Source: Halothiobacillus sp.
GTDB lineage: Bacteria; Pseudomonadota; Gammaproteobacteria; Halothiobacillales; Halothiobacillaceae
Assembly: GCA_011389965.1 (NCBI GenBank)
Contig: JAABTF010000008.1
Coordinates: 1 to 60,101, forward strand
DNA: 60,101 nucleotides
Direction: 5' to 3'
Both the position numbers and the translations under genes were made by a program. Numbering within the stretch: position 1 is the first letter of the stretch; each line of letters starts with the position of its first letter. Positions 1 through 9,266 of this stretch are shown here, piece by piece. Under the pieces are notes generated by a model. It saw nothing but the letters and a program-made list of their open reading frames with translations, did no database searches and was not told where the DNA came from.

Positions 1-645
1 GGTGGGCCGGGCAATCCGGGCGAGGCCGCCTCCGCGTGGGAAGCGATTGACGGGGCCCCGGCGGTGCTGGAGAAGATGATCGATTTCGAGCGCGAGGTCT
101 CGATCGTGGCCGCGCGCAGTCGCACCGGCGAGATCTGTTTCTACCCGCTGGCGACCAATCTCCATCGCGCGGGCATCCTCTGGGAGACCACCGTCGGCAT
201 CGGCGATCCACTGCAAGTTGCTGCCGAAGAGGCGGCCCGGCTGGTGCTGGAGAAGCTCGACTATATTGGGGTGCTGGCGATCGAGTTCTTTGTCCAGGAT
301 GGCCGCCTGCTGATCAACGAGATGGCGCCCCGGGTGCACAACTCGGGCCACTGGAGCCTAGGCGGGGCGCGCACCTCCCAGTTCGAGAACCACATTCGCG
401 CGATTCTCGGCTGGCCGCTGGGAGACCCTTCGCCGGCCGGATGGGCGGCCATGCTGAACCTGGTCGGCACTCTCCCCGATGCCCGGGCAGTGCTGGCCGT
501 GCCCGGCGTGTCCTGGCACGACTACGGCAAGGCGCCTCGTCCGCGTCGCAAGCTGGGGCACCTGACGGTAACCGCACCGGAGCCCGGCGAACTCGAGTCC
601 CGTCTGGACCGGCTAAAGGCCCTGATTGTGCCACCGGATGCCTGA
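1..645 (+). CDS. purK: N5-carboxyaminoimidazole ribonucleotide synthase, 3' part (PurK)
   Basis: The reading frame is open from base 1, so the gene starts upstream of the window; 214 C-terminal residues remain of a protein usually about 360-390 long. PurK uses ATP and bicarbonate to carboxylate aminoimidazole ribonucleotide in purine synthesis. The visible part is the end of the ATP-grasp domain and the C-terminal domain: the metal/ATP-binding stretch NEMAPRVHNSGHW near the middle is diagnostic of PurK, followed by TSQFENH and, near the end, HDYGK and RKLGHLT. purE would be expected just upstream. The product assignment is firm; only the N-terminus is unseen. Confidence 0.95.
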   Translation, partial: GGPGNPGEAASAWEAIDGAPAVLEKMIDFEREVSIVAARSRTGEICFYPLATNLHRAGILWETTVGIGDPLQVAAEEAARLVLEKLDYIGVLAIEFFVQDGRLLINEMAPRVHNSGHWSLGGARTSQFENHIRAILGWPLGDPSPAGWAAMLNLVGTLPDARAVLAVPGVSWHDYGKAPRPRRKLGHLTVTAPEPGELESRLDRLKALIVPPDA

Positions 646-709
646 GCGGCGGGGTGGCCGACAGGAAGGCGATCTGCAGACTGCACCTTGTGAACCGCAG
701 GAACAGCCC

Positions 710-1342
710 ATGCGCAATCTTCCCAACCGCACGCCACGATGCCTTGCCCTGATCGGGCTGGCTGCCCTGGTATCCACCTGGCTGTCACCGGCGTCGGCCA
801 CCAAGGTCTACCAGTACCAGAACAGTGCCGGGGAGACGGTGTTTACCGATCAGCCGGTCGAGGGGGCCACGGTCCACGAGGTCGAGTCCGCACCGGTGAT
901 CCCCATGGAGCCCGTCGCGCCGACCGAGGTGCTCACCGCGGACGACCTGCATCAGCCGGAGCCTGCCGAGGCCGATGCGCAATCCGGGCAATCCGGGCAG
1001 CAGGCACCGGAGTCGGCCGAATCGCCGCCGGCAGTCTCGGGTAAAACGGCCGTCGCCTATGACCATTTCCAGATCGTCGAGCCGGTCGATGGCGAGGTGG
1101 CCAGCCGCGTGAGCGGCAGCATCACCATTGAGCTGGTCATCCAGCCGGCCCTGCAGTCGGGTGACCGGCTGCGGGTACTGATTGATGGTCAGCCGTACGT
1201 GAAGGATTCCACCGGCAGGCGACACCTCGTGAACGGCCTCCCACCGGGCGAGCACGTGATCACTGCGCAGATTCGCCGCGATGGCGAAGTGGTTAGGGAG
1301 GCACCGGCGGTGAGGTTCCGACTGATCACGGCTGCACAGTAA
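710..1342 (+). CDS. DUF4124 domain-containing periplasmic protein
   Basis: A 210-residue exported protein of unknown function. The ATG at 710 is preferred over an in-frame ATG at 626 because AGGA lies 7 bases upstream and the protein then starts with a normal signal peptide (basic start, hydrophobic stretch to about residue 25, SPASA cleavage region). Right after it comes the DUF4124 signature (KVYQYQNSAGETVFTDQP), a short beta-rich domain of proteobacterial envelope proteins. The middle is acidic and low in complexity (about residues 70-110). The C-terminal part (from VEPVDGEV) looks like an Ig-like beta domain, an inference from its alternating pattern. It follows purK by 64 bases. Confidence 0.8.
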   Translation: MRNLPNRTPRCLALIGLAALVSTWLSPASATKVYQYQNSAGETVFTDQPVEGATVHEVESAPVIPMEPVAPTEVLTADDLHQPEPAEADAQSGQSGQQAPESAESPPAVSGKTAVAYDHFQIVEPVDGEVASRVSGSITIELVIQPALQSGDRLRVLIDGQPYVKDSTGRRHLVNGLPPGEHVITAQIRRDGEVVREAPAVRFRLITAAQ

Positions 1343-1363
1343 CCGGGCGGTCGACTATCCTTG

Positions 1364-1380
1364 TGCACTGCAACGGTGCA
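1364..1380. promoter_or_regulatory. NtrC-binding enhancer site
   Basis: TGCACT-GCAAC-GGTGCA is a 17-bp dyad that differs by one base from the NtrC consensus TGCACC-N5-GGTGCA. It lies about 95 bp upstream of a sigma-54 promoter and about 190 bp upstream of glnL, the usual distance for an enhancer. This suggests NtrC controls its own operon. The match is seen directly; binding is inferred. Confidence 0.75.
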
Positions 1381-1474
1381 AAAGACGCCGCCCTGGACCT
1401 CCCCAGGTAATCAATCCGCCTCTGCAGGCGCCGTACGGCGAGCTTTGGGGCTTTTCCGGGGCTGAGTGGGCAGT

Positions 1475-1490
1475 GGGCATGCTACTTGCA
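1475..1490 (+). promoter_or_regulatory. Sigma-54 (RpoN) promoter for glnL-glnG
   Basis: GGGCAT-GCTAC-TTGCA places the invariant GG (1476-1477) and GC (1488-1489) exactly 10 bases apart, as in the -24/-12 consensus TGGCAC-N5-TTGCA. It lies 79 bases before the glnL start and downstream of the NtrC dyad. The rest of the 226-base gap between the DUF4124 gene and glnL shows no other clear feature. Confidence 0.65.
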
Positions 1491-1568
1491 CCAAAATAGC
1501 CAGCCGTTCCGGCCCCAGGGTGTTTAGCACCTTAGCCGGTCCCGTTTCCGCGCCGCGGTGGAGTGCCC

Positions 1569-2696
1569 ATGACCCCGAGATCCGAACCCCGGCTTGCCGA
1601 CACCCTCAACACCGCCATCGTGGTGCTCGACGAGCGAAACCGGCCGATCTATCTCAATTCGGCCGCCGAGCAGTTTCTGGGCACCAGCTACAGCGCTGCA
1701 CTCAAGTCCGGTTTTGATGCCGTGTTTGCTGCCAATTCCCTCCTTGCCGACACCATCGACGAGGCGCTGGTCAGCCAGCAGGTGATGACGCTGCGCGAGG
1801 TCAAGCTGGTGCTGGCGCATGAACTGGTCCGCGTCGCCGACTGCGCGATCACTCCTAGACCGGAGTATCCCGGTGCCCGGGTGATGCTGGAGTTCAACGA
1901 CATCGAACGCCATCTGCGCATTTCGCGCGACGCACGCATCAACTCGCTGCAGATGACCACGCGGCAGATGATGCGCGGGCTGGCCCATGAGTTGAAGAAT
2001 CCCCTGGGGGGACTGCGCGGCGCGGCACAATTGCTCGAGCGCGAACTGCCCGACCCGGCGTTGACCGAATACACCCACATCATCCTGCAGGAAACCGATC
2101 GGCTCCGCGGCCTGATCGACCGCATGCTGGGGCCCAATGATCGCCCCAACCAGCGCTGGGTCAATGTCCACGAGCCCCTTGAGCAGGTGCGGCAACTGCT
2201 GCGGATTGAGGTGGGCGACGCCCACCTGGACTGGCGACTGGACTACGACCCGAGCCTCCCGGATGTCTGGGCCGATCGCGACCAGTTGGTCCAAGTGCTT
2301 CTGAACTTGGCCCGCAATGCCGTTCAGGCAATGCGCGAGGGCGGCACAGCGGCCCCGCGACTGACCTTCCGCACCCGCGTGCTGCGCCAGTTCACCATTC
2401 ACGGCAAGCGCCACCGCCTGGCGGTGCGCATCGATGTCGAGGACAACGGCCCCGGCGTCCCCGAGGATCTGGTGGAAACGCTGTTTCTGCCGATGGTCAG
2501 TGGCCGGGCCGGCGGTAGCGGGCTGGGTCTGTCGCTGGCGCAGACCATCGCCGAGCGTCACCACGGCATGATCGAGTTCGTGCCCAAGCGCCGCGTGACC
2601 CGCTTTTCCCTGATTCTCCCCATTCATCCCGAGGACGATCCCTCCCCGGCGCCACCCCGGCGACCGGCAGGGACGTCCGCTGTCTCCAGTGAGTGA
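1569..2696 (+). CDS. glnL: Nitrogen regulation sensor histidine kinase NtrB (GlnL)
   Basis: NtrB phosphorylates and dephosphorylates NtrC in response to PII, coupling gene expression to nitrogen supply in the cytoplasm. The 375-residue protein has an N-terminal PAS domain (about 10-110), a dimerization/phosphoacceptor helix with His140 in the motif LAHELKNPLGGLRGAAQLL, and a C-terminal ATPase domain with DNGPGVP and GSGLGLSLAQ. There is no membrane segment, as expected for NtrB. The ATG at 1569 follows GGTGGAG with 5 bases spacing; a GTG two codons earlier is less well placed. It is followed directly by glnG, and glnD at 46.6 kb would act upstream in the same cascade. Confidence 0.96.
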   Translation: MTPRSEPRLADTLNTAIVVLDERNRPIYLNSAAEQFLGTSYSAALKSGFDAVFAANSLLADTIDEALVSQQVMTLREVKLVLAHELVRVADCAITPRPEYPGARVMLEFNDIERHLRISRDARINSLQMTTRQMMRGLAHELKNPLGGLRGAAQLLERELPDPALTEYTHIILQETDRLRGLIDRMLGPNDRPNQRWVNVHEPLEQVRQLLRIEVGDAHLDWRLDYDPSLPDVWADRDQLVQVLLNLARNAVQAMREGGTAAPRLTFRTRVLRQFTIHGKRHRLAVRIDVEDNGPGVPEDLVETLFLPMVSGRAGGSGLGLSLAQTIAERHHGMIEFVPKRRVTRFSLILPIHPEDDPSPAPPRRPAGTSAVSSE

Positions 2697-2703
2697 GTCG
2701 ACC

Positions 2704-4164
<1,461 letters not shown>

Positions 4165-4252
4165 AGCCCGGCCTGTCTGCGGGCACGGGGCCGCCTTCAG
4201 CCCCTGCCTATAACCCTCGGCCACTTCCAGAGCATCTCTGTCACAAGATTCG

Positions 4253-4284
4253 AACCTGCCCGGTGCTATGCTCGCGGGCAGGTT
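4253..4284. repeat. 10-bp inverted repeat between glnG and the ParA-type gene
   Basis: AACCTGCCCG (4253-4262) and CGGGCAGGTT (4275-4284) form a perfect 10-bp stem with a 12-base loop. It follows glnG by about 90 bases and ends 25 bases before the next start codon. With the short TTT after the stem it may be a weak terminator for glnL-glnG. An operator or leader hairpin for the downstream gene is equally possible. Confidence 0.5.
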
Positions 4285-4309
4285 TCAGCAGTCAGGAGCA
4301 GAGAGTCGC

Positions 4310-5053
4310 ATGGCCCAGACGGTGGTGTTGTATTCAGTCAAGGGCGGGGTCGGCAAGACCGCCTCGGCGGTCAATCTCGCGGCGCTGTCGGCGGCCGCCG
4401 GACGGCGTACCCTGGTCTGGGATCTCGACCCCCAGAGTGCCGCGTCCTGGTACCTGCAGACCGAGGCCGGCGCCGAGCAGCCGGTAAAGAAGCTGCTCAA
4501 GCCCAAAGGGCTGGCCGCGGTCGTGCGACCCACGATCCATAACAACTTGTGGGTGCTGCCGGCACTGCCCGGCCAGCAGGCGATCGAGCATCACCTGGCC
4601 GACAAGAAGGACGCCGGCTTTCGCCTGGCCAAGCTGATCGACCCGCTCGCCGAGCAATTCGACGAGATCTGGATCGACGCCCCGCCCGGTCTGTCGCTGC
4701 TGGCCGACAATGTCTTGCGCGCCGCGCATATGGTGCTGGTGCCGATGGTGCCCACGCACCTGTCGGAACGCACCTGGTTTCAGCTCAAGAACCACCTGCG
4801 CGAGCGCAAGATCCATCCCGAGCACCTCAAGAGCTTCCTCACCCTGGTCGATCGTCGCCGCACCATGCACCGCGACTTCGCCGATCGGCATCGCCACGAC
4901 ATGCCGGAACTGCTCGAGGCACAGGTGCCCTATGCCTCGGTCATCGAGCAGATGGGCGACCGACAGCAGCCCAGCGTCTATACCGAGCCTCGCCACCCGG
5001 CCAACCGCGCCTACCAGTCGCTCTGGAACGAGATCGACGCGCTGTTTGCCTGA
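4310..5053 (+). CDS. ParA/MinD-type P-loop ATPase
   Basis: A 247-residue cytoplasmic ATPase with the deviant Walker A motif KGGVGKT at residues 11-17, a DLDPQ motif around residue 40 and the DAPPG motif typical of ParA proteins. Members position DNA or protein cargo on the nucleoid or at the pole. There is no ParB partner nearby, and the chromosome-partition parAB pair is normally near gidA/atp, so this is probably an orphan ParA of unknown cargo. ATG 4310 is chosen because the ATPase fold begins immediately after it and AGGAG/GAGAG lie upstream. The next gene is convergent and ends only 7 bases away. Confidence 0.85.
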   Translation: MAQTVVLYSVKGGVGKTASAVNLAALSAAAGRRTLVWDLDPQSAASWYLQTEAGAEQPVKKLLKPKGLAAVVRPTIHNNLWVLPALPGQQAIEHHLADKKDAGFRLAKLIDPLAEQFDEIWIDAPPGLSLLADNVLRAAHMVLVPMVPTHLSERTWFQLKNHLRERKIHPEHLKSFLTLVDRRRTMHRDFADRHRHDMPELLEAQVPYASVIEQMGDRQQPSVYTEPRHPANRAYQSLWNEIDALFA

Positions 5054-5060
5054 TCGCCGA

Positions 5061-7529
5061 TCAGCCCCGCAGTGCCTTCGCTGGTGCCACCTGCGTCATG
5101 CGTCGGCCCAGCAGCGGGGTGACCAGGACGGCCAGCAGGGTGCCTGCCGCCAGCCCCCACAGCAGCAGCCAGGGGTTGGCGGAAGCGGGGAGGTCGAATA
5201 CCTGCGCCGAGAGCAGCATGCCCACCGCCATGGCGGCCCCCGCGGCCAGCACCCCCACCAGCAGCCCCAGTGCCAGGAACTCGATCCACAGCGCCCGGAA
5301 GACCATGCTGCGGCTCGCTCCCATGACCCGCAGCACGGCGGCGTCGTGGATGCGCTGGCGTTCGCTGGCGCCAAAGGCGGCCAGTAGCACCACCAGGCCG
5401 GCGGCGACCGTGAAGGCGAACACGTATTCGACCGCCTGACTGGCCCGGGCGATCAGCGTGCGCACTTCCTCTAGGATGCGGGAGACGTCGAATAGCGTCA
5501 GGGTGGGAAATTCACGCAGCAGGTCGACCTGGAATCCTTCACGTCCCTCGTCGAGATGGAAGCTGGTGACGTACTGGGCGGGGGTGTCCTCCAGCAGCTG
5601 CGGGGCGGCGATGACGAAGAAGTTCGGTCGCATGCTGTCCCACTCGACCGTGCGCAGGCTAGTGATCTTGGCCGAGACCGGCTGGCCGTTGACGCGGAAG
5701 GTGAGCACATCGCCGATGGACCAGCCCAGCGTTTCAGCGAACTCGCGTTCCACCGAGAATCCCCCCGCCGGGAACTCGCCCTTGACCACCTTGTTGTCAC
5801 CGGGCAACTCGTCGCCATAGGAAAGGTTGAACTCCCGTGTGGCGAAATTGTGGGCGCGGCCCTCGTATTGGTCCAGGTCGACTGGTTCGCCGTTGATCTC
5901 GCTCCAGCGGGCGCGAATCATCGGATACAGCCCGGCATCCTCGACGTCGTTGGCGGCAAGGAACGACTGCAGTGGCGCGACCTCGTCGGGCTGGATGTTG
6001 ATGGCGAAGACATTGGGCGCATCGGGCGGGATCTGCCGTTCCCAAGTATCGATCAGGTCGTTACGCACCACCGAGAGCAGCAGCACGGCGGTTACCCCCA
6101 GGGCGAGCGCGGCGATCTGTGTGGCCGATACCCAGCGCGCCCGCGCCATACGCGCCAGCCCGAAGCGCGCCGCGCCACGGGCCGGCCAGCGGCGCAGCAG
6201 GGTCACTAGCCCGGCGGCGACGACGAGAAACACGATCACGCTGGCCCCGAGTCCTGCCAGCACGTAAAGGGTCAGTCGAGTGTCGCGGGCCTGGAACCAG
6301 ATCAGCAGGGCGATGGCCCCCACGCCGGCGCCGAAGAGCAGCGCCGAGGCCGGCCTCGGCGCTGCGGCCAAGTGGTTGAGCACCCGCAATGGCGGTGTGT
6401 GCTTGAGCTGTACCAGGCTGGGCAGGGCAAAACCGAACAGGGCGACCAGTGCCACGGCCAGCCCCAGGCCGACCGGGGCCAGGCCCGGGGCGGGCAGGTC
6501 GACGTCCAGCATCGTCCCCATCAAGCCGGCCAGCAGCAATTGCGTGACCGCGCCGATGGCGATGCCGGGAATAGCGGCGAGCAGGGCCAGCATCAGCAGG
6601 CGCGAGCGATAGACGCGCCCGATAACCTGCGAGGAGGCGCCCAGCGCCCGCATCAGGGCGGCGGCCTCCTGCTGAACGCGGTTGTAGTGCCGGGCGGCGA
6701 TCACCAGTGCCGCGCCCGCCAGTAACACGGCGACCACGGCGGCCAGCCCCAGAAAGCGTGCAGCCCGGTCGAATGCAGTCTGGAAGGCCGGCTGGCTGTT
6801 CTCCGGGCGCTCCAGGTTCAGCCCGGCATCCAGCTGCTCCTCCAGCCGATCGAGTTGCCGACGACGATCGTCGGCGTCGCTTGCCACCAGCAGGGCATGC
6901 TGAACTCGGCTGGTTTCGGTGACCAGCCCGGTGGCCTCGATGTCATCGACGTGGATCATCAGTCGCGGCGCGGCCTGGGCGAACACATTGCCCACGTCCG
7001 GCTCGCGCTCGAGTATCGCCGAGACGGTCAGACGGGTCCGGCCGACCTCGATCGTCTCTCCGGTCTCGATGCCCAAGGACAGCATCGCCCGGCGCGCCAG
7101 CCAGGCCTCGCCCGGCGGCGGGCCGCGCTCGACGGTCTGCGTGCCGTTTTGGCCGCGGTCGATGCCCAGCGTGCCGCGCAGCGGATAGGCGTCATCCACC
7201 GCCTTGAGGCCCACCAGCAGGGTCTGGTCTCCGGCCACCACCACGGTGGGAAAGGTCAGTTGCCGGCTGGTGGTCAGGCCCAGCTCTTGGGCCAGTTCGG
7301 CCTGCTCGCCCAGCGGGTCGGGTGACTCCACCCGCCCGTCGGCGGCCAGGAATTCCGCCGCTTGGGCGCGCATGGCCCCGTCGACCCGGTCGACGAAAAA
7401 GCCCACCGCCGTGACCGCCGAGACAGCCACCAGCAGGGCAAGCAGCATGGGCGTGAGCAGGCCGCTCTGGACCTCACGGACCAGGCCCTGCCATGCCAGT
7501 CGCCAGATGTTGGGTCGCATGGCGCTCAT
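5061..7529 (-). CDS. ABC transporter permease, FtsX/MacB type (YbbP-like)
   Basis: An 822-residue inner-membrane permease with an N-terminal membrane anchor (about 25-45), a large periplasmic domain, and two FtsX-type four-helix blocks (about 255-440 and 695-815) with extra helices between. This is the double-FtsX layout of YbbP. The family forms mechanotransmission or lipoprotein/lipid export complexes rather than classical importers. Its start overlaps the stop of the ATPase gene by 4 bases (ATGA), so the two are translationally coupled. In E. coli ybbA-ybbP also lie divergent from tesA, the same arrangement as here. The substrate is unknown. Confidence 0.88.
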   Translation of the reverse strand: MSAMRPNIWRLAWQGLVREVQSGLLTPMLLALLVAVSAVTAVGFFVDRVDGAMRAQAAEFLAADGRVESPDPLGEQAELAQELGLTTSRQLTFPTVVVAGDQTLLVGLKAVDDAYPLRGTLGIDRGQNGTQTVERGPPPGEAWLARRAMLSLGIETGETIEVGRTRLTVSAILEREPDVGNVFAQAAPRLMIHVDDIEATGLVTETSRVQHALLVASDADDRRRQLDRLEEQLDAGLNLERPENSQPAFQTAFDRAARFLGLAAVVAVLLAGAALVIAARHYNRVQQEAAALMRALGASSQVIGRVYRSRLLMLALLAAIPGIAIGAVTQLLLAGLMGTMLDVDLPAPGLAPVGLGLAVALVALFGFALPSLVQLKHTPPLRVLNHLAAAPRPASALLFGAGVGAIALLIWFQARDTRLTLYVLAGLGASVIVFLVVAAGLVTLLRRWPARGAARFGLARMARARWVSATQIAALALGVTAVLLLSVVRNDLIDTWERQIPPDAPNVFAINIQPDEVAPLQSFLAANDVEDAGLYPMIRARWSEINGEPVDLDQYEGRAHNFATREFNLSYGDELPGDNKVVKGEFPAGGFSVEREFAETLGWSIGDVLTFRVNGQPVSAKITSLRTVEWDSMRPNFFVIAAPQLLEDTPAQYVTSFHLDEGREGFQVDLLREFPTLTLFDVSRILEEVRTLIARASQAVEYVFAFTVAAGLVVLLAAFGASERQRIHDAAVLRVMGASRSMVFRALWIEFLALGLLVGVLAAGAAMAVGMLLSAQVFDLPASANPWLLLWGLAAGTLLAVLVTPLLGRRMTQVAPAKALRG

Positions 7530-8275
7530 GTCCCGCTCTGGGTGGCCGCCGGGCTCTGCAACGCCTCGGGGTCCGGCTGCCAGTCGCTCACCCGTCCCGC
7601 CTGCACCTGAAAGCCGCGATCGCAGCGTGCCGCCAGAGCCGGGTCGTGTGTGACCAGCACCAGGGTGGTGTGATGGCGCTCGCGCAGCCGGAACAACAGC
7701 TCGATGACCTGCTCGCCGGTGGCTGTGTCCAGCGAGCCGGTGGGCTCGTCCGCGAACAGGATGGCCGGCTCGCCGACGAAGGCCCGGGCCAGGGCGACGC
7801 GCTGTTGCTCGCCGCCCGAGAGTTGCCGGGGCATGTGGCGCAGGCGCTCGCCCAGGCCGACCTCGGCCAGCGCCTCGCGGGCACGACCATCGGCGTCGCG
7901 CTGCCCGGCCAGTTCCAGTGGCAGGGCGACGTTTTCCAGGGCGTTGAGTCCGTCGATCAGATGGAACGACTGGAAGACGAAGCCCACCTTGCCGGAACGC
8001 ACGGCGGCGCGGCCGTCTTCATCAAGTGTCTCCAGGGGGGTGCCGTCGAGCTCGATGCGCCCCGAGGTGGGCGTGTCCAGCCCGGCCATAAGCGCCAGCA
8101 GGGTCGACTTGCCCGCCCCAGAGGGACCGACCAGCGCGACCGCCTCGCCGGGGAAGATTTGCAGGGAGGCCTCATGCACAATGGTGAGTGGCTCGGGGGT
8201 GCGCACGGTCTGCGTCACCCGCGCGATGCTCAGCACGGGGCGGGCCTGATTGCCTAACGGCTTGGATGAGGACAT
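7526..8275 (-). CDS. ABC transporter ATP-binding protein (YbbA/LolD-like)
   Basis: A 249-residue ATPase partner of the downstream permease. It shows Walker A GPSGAGKS (residues 50-57), Q-loop VFQSFHL, signature LSGGEQQR, Walker B ILFADEP and the switch histidine in LVTHD. It groups by pattern with the MacB/LolD/YbbA set that energizes FtsX-like permeases. The ATG at 8275 leaves 5 bases to the divergent tesA start. An alternative ATG at 8305 would lengthen the protein by 10 residues and overlap tesA; neither has a strong ribosome binding site, so the N-terminus is open. Confidence 0.93.
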   Translation of the reverse strand: MSSSKPLGNQARPVLSIARVTQTVRTPEPLTIVHEASLQIFPGEAVALVGPSGAGKSTLLALMAGLDTPTSGRIELDGTPLETLDEDGRAAVRSGKVGFVFQSFHLIDGLNALENVALPLELAGQRDADGRAREALAEVGLGERLRHMPRQLSGGEQQRVALARAFVGEPAILFADEPTGSLDTATGEQVIELLFRLRERHHTTLVLVTHDPALAARCDRGFQVQAGRVSDWQPDPEALQSPAATQSGT

Positions 8276-8280
8276 AAGAA

Positions 8281-9039
8281 ATGCGGGTTTCCGGTTGGTT
8301 GCCATCGATGCCTGTCGGGGCCATGTTGTTGCTCGGCCTGGTGGTGGCGGTGGCGAGTATAGGCGACAGTCGGGGTGGTTCGCCGGAACCCACCCGAGTG
8401 CTGGTTTTCGGCGACTCGCTTTCGGCGGCCTACCGCCTGCCGATCGAGCAGGGCTGGGTAGCCCAACTCGAGCGGCGCCTCGAGGCGCGCGCGCCCGAAT
8501 CCTTCGAGATCGTCAACGCCTCGGTCAGCGGCGAGACCACCTCGGGTGGATTGTCGCGCCTGCCCGAGATCCTGGAAACGGCCGAGTTCGACTGGGTGCT
8601 CCTGGAGCTGGGTGCGAATGACGGCCTGCGGGGCCTGCCACTCGGACGTATCGAGACCAACCTGCAGGCACTGATCGACCGGGCCGAGGCCTCCGGCGCC
8701 GAGGTGGTGTTGCTGGGCATCATGCTGCCTAGCAATTACGGTCCGGCCTACGCCGAACCGTTTCGCGAGATGTACGCCACGCTGGCCAAGACCAATGACC
8801 TCCCGGCACTGCCCTTCCTGCTCGAGGGGATCGCCGATGATCGCGAGCTGATGTTTGATGATGGGATTCATCCCAATGCCGCCGGACAGGAACGGGTGCT
8901 GGGAAATGTCTGGGAGGTGGTGGCGCCGTTGTGGGGGCTGGATGACATGGAAACACCCGAGGAAGCGCGCTTCGGACTCTACACTTGTGTCGCTGGGAGT
9001 CGTTCCAAGGGACGTTTACGCGGCGCATCCGCCGTTTAA
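8281..9039 (+). CDS. tesA: Arylesterase / acyl-CoA thioesterase I family (TesA, SGNH hydrolase)
   Basis: A periplasmic or envelope esterase hydrolysing thioesters and aryl esters. The SGNH blocks are complete: Ser46 in FGDSLSAAY, Gly in the SGETTSGG block, Asn113 in LGANDG, and Asp194/His197 in DDGIHPN. A hydrophobic segment at 13-27 acts as signal or anchor. The start is supported by GAGGA 8 bases upstream. The C-terminus (about 30 residues after the last conserved block) is longer than in E. coli and its final codons, including the stop, lie inside a large palindrome (9019-9064), so the end may have been remodelled. Confidence 0.9.
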   Translation: MRVSGWLPSMPVGAMLLLGLVVAVASIGDSRGGSPEPTRVLVFGDSLSAAYRLPIEQGWVAQLERRLEARAPESFEIVNASVSGETTSGGLSRLPEILETAEFDWVLLELGANDGLRGLPLGRIETNLQALIDRAEASGAEVVLLGIMLPSNYGPAYAEPFREMYATLAKTNDLPALPFLLEGIADDRELMFDDGIHPNAAGQERVLGNVWEVVAPLWGLDDMETPEEARFGLYTCVAGSRSKGRLRGASAV

Positions 9040-9064
9040 CGCGTTAAGCGGCGGATGCGCCGCG
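9019..9064. repeat. 46-bp near-perfect palindrome overlapping the tesA stop
   Basis: Two 23-base arms (9019-9041 and 9042-9064) abut with no loop and differ at one position. The outer part is GC-rich and the centre contains TTTAACGCGTTAAG. The tesA stop codon (9037-9039) is inside the left arm. No T-run follows on either strand, so it is not a classical intrinsic terminator. It marks the edge between the GC-rich core and the AT-richer island. Confidence 0.75.
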
Positions 9065-9198
9065 TGACACACCTGAAGAGAGTCTCGATAGCGAGCTTAA
9101 TAACTTGATTTGTAGTCATAAGCAGGCCGAGTCTGCGTTGGTCACAAGACGTTATGCGGTGCTTAGGGCGCCCATTTGTAGTTATGCAGTTGGTGTTT

Positions 9199-9227
9199 TT
9201 GTCATTAATATTGACGTGAGATATAGT
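9199..9227 (+). promoter_or_regulatory. Sigma-70 promoter for the diguanylate cyclase gene
   Basis: TTGTCA (9199-9204), a 17-base spacer and TATAGT (9222-9227), in AT-rich sequence 40 bases before the start codon. The remainder of the gap 9065-9266 holds a possible cassette boundary GTTATGC at 9151. Confidence 0.6.
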
Positions 9228-9266
9228 CTATATTTAGGGAAAAATTTACCAAAATAGGACATCAGT

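Noticed and set aside
9033-9157. A second attC site ending at GTTATGC 9151, with GTTTAAC at 9034 as its partner
   Set aside because: The two ends match only partly, and internal pairing is poor. I kept 9151 only as a possible cassette boundary.
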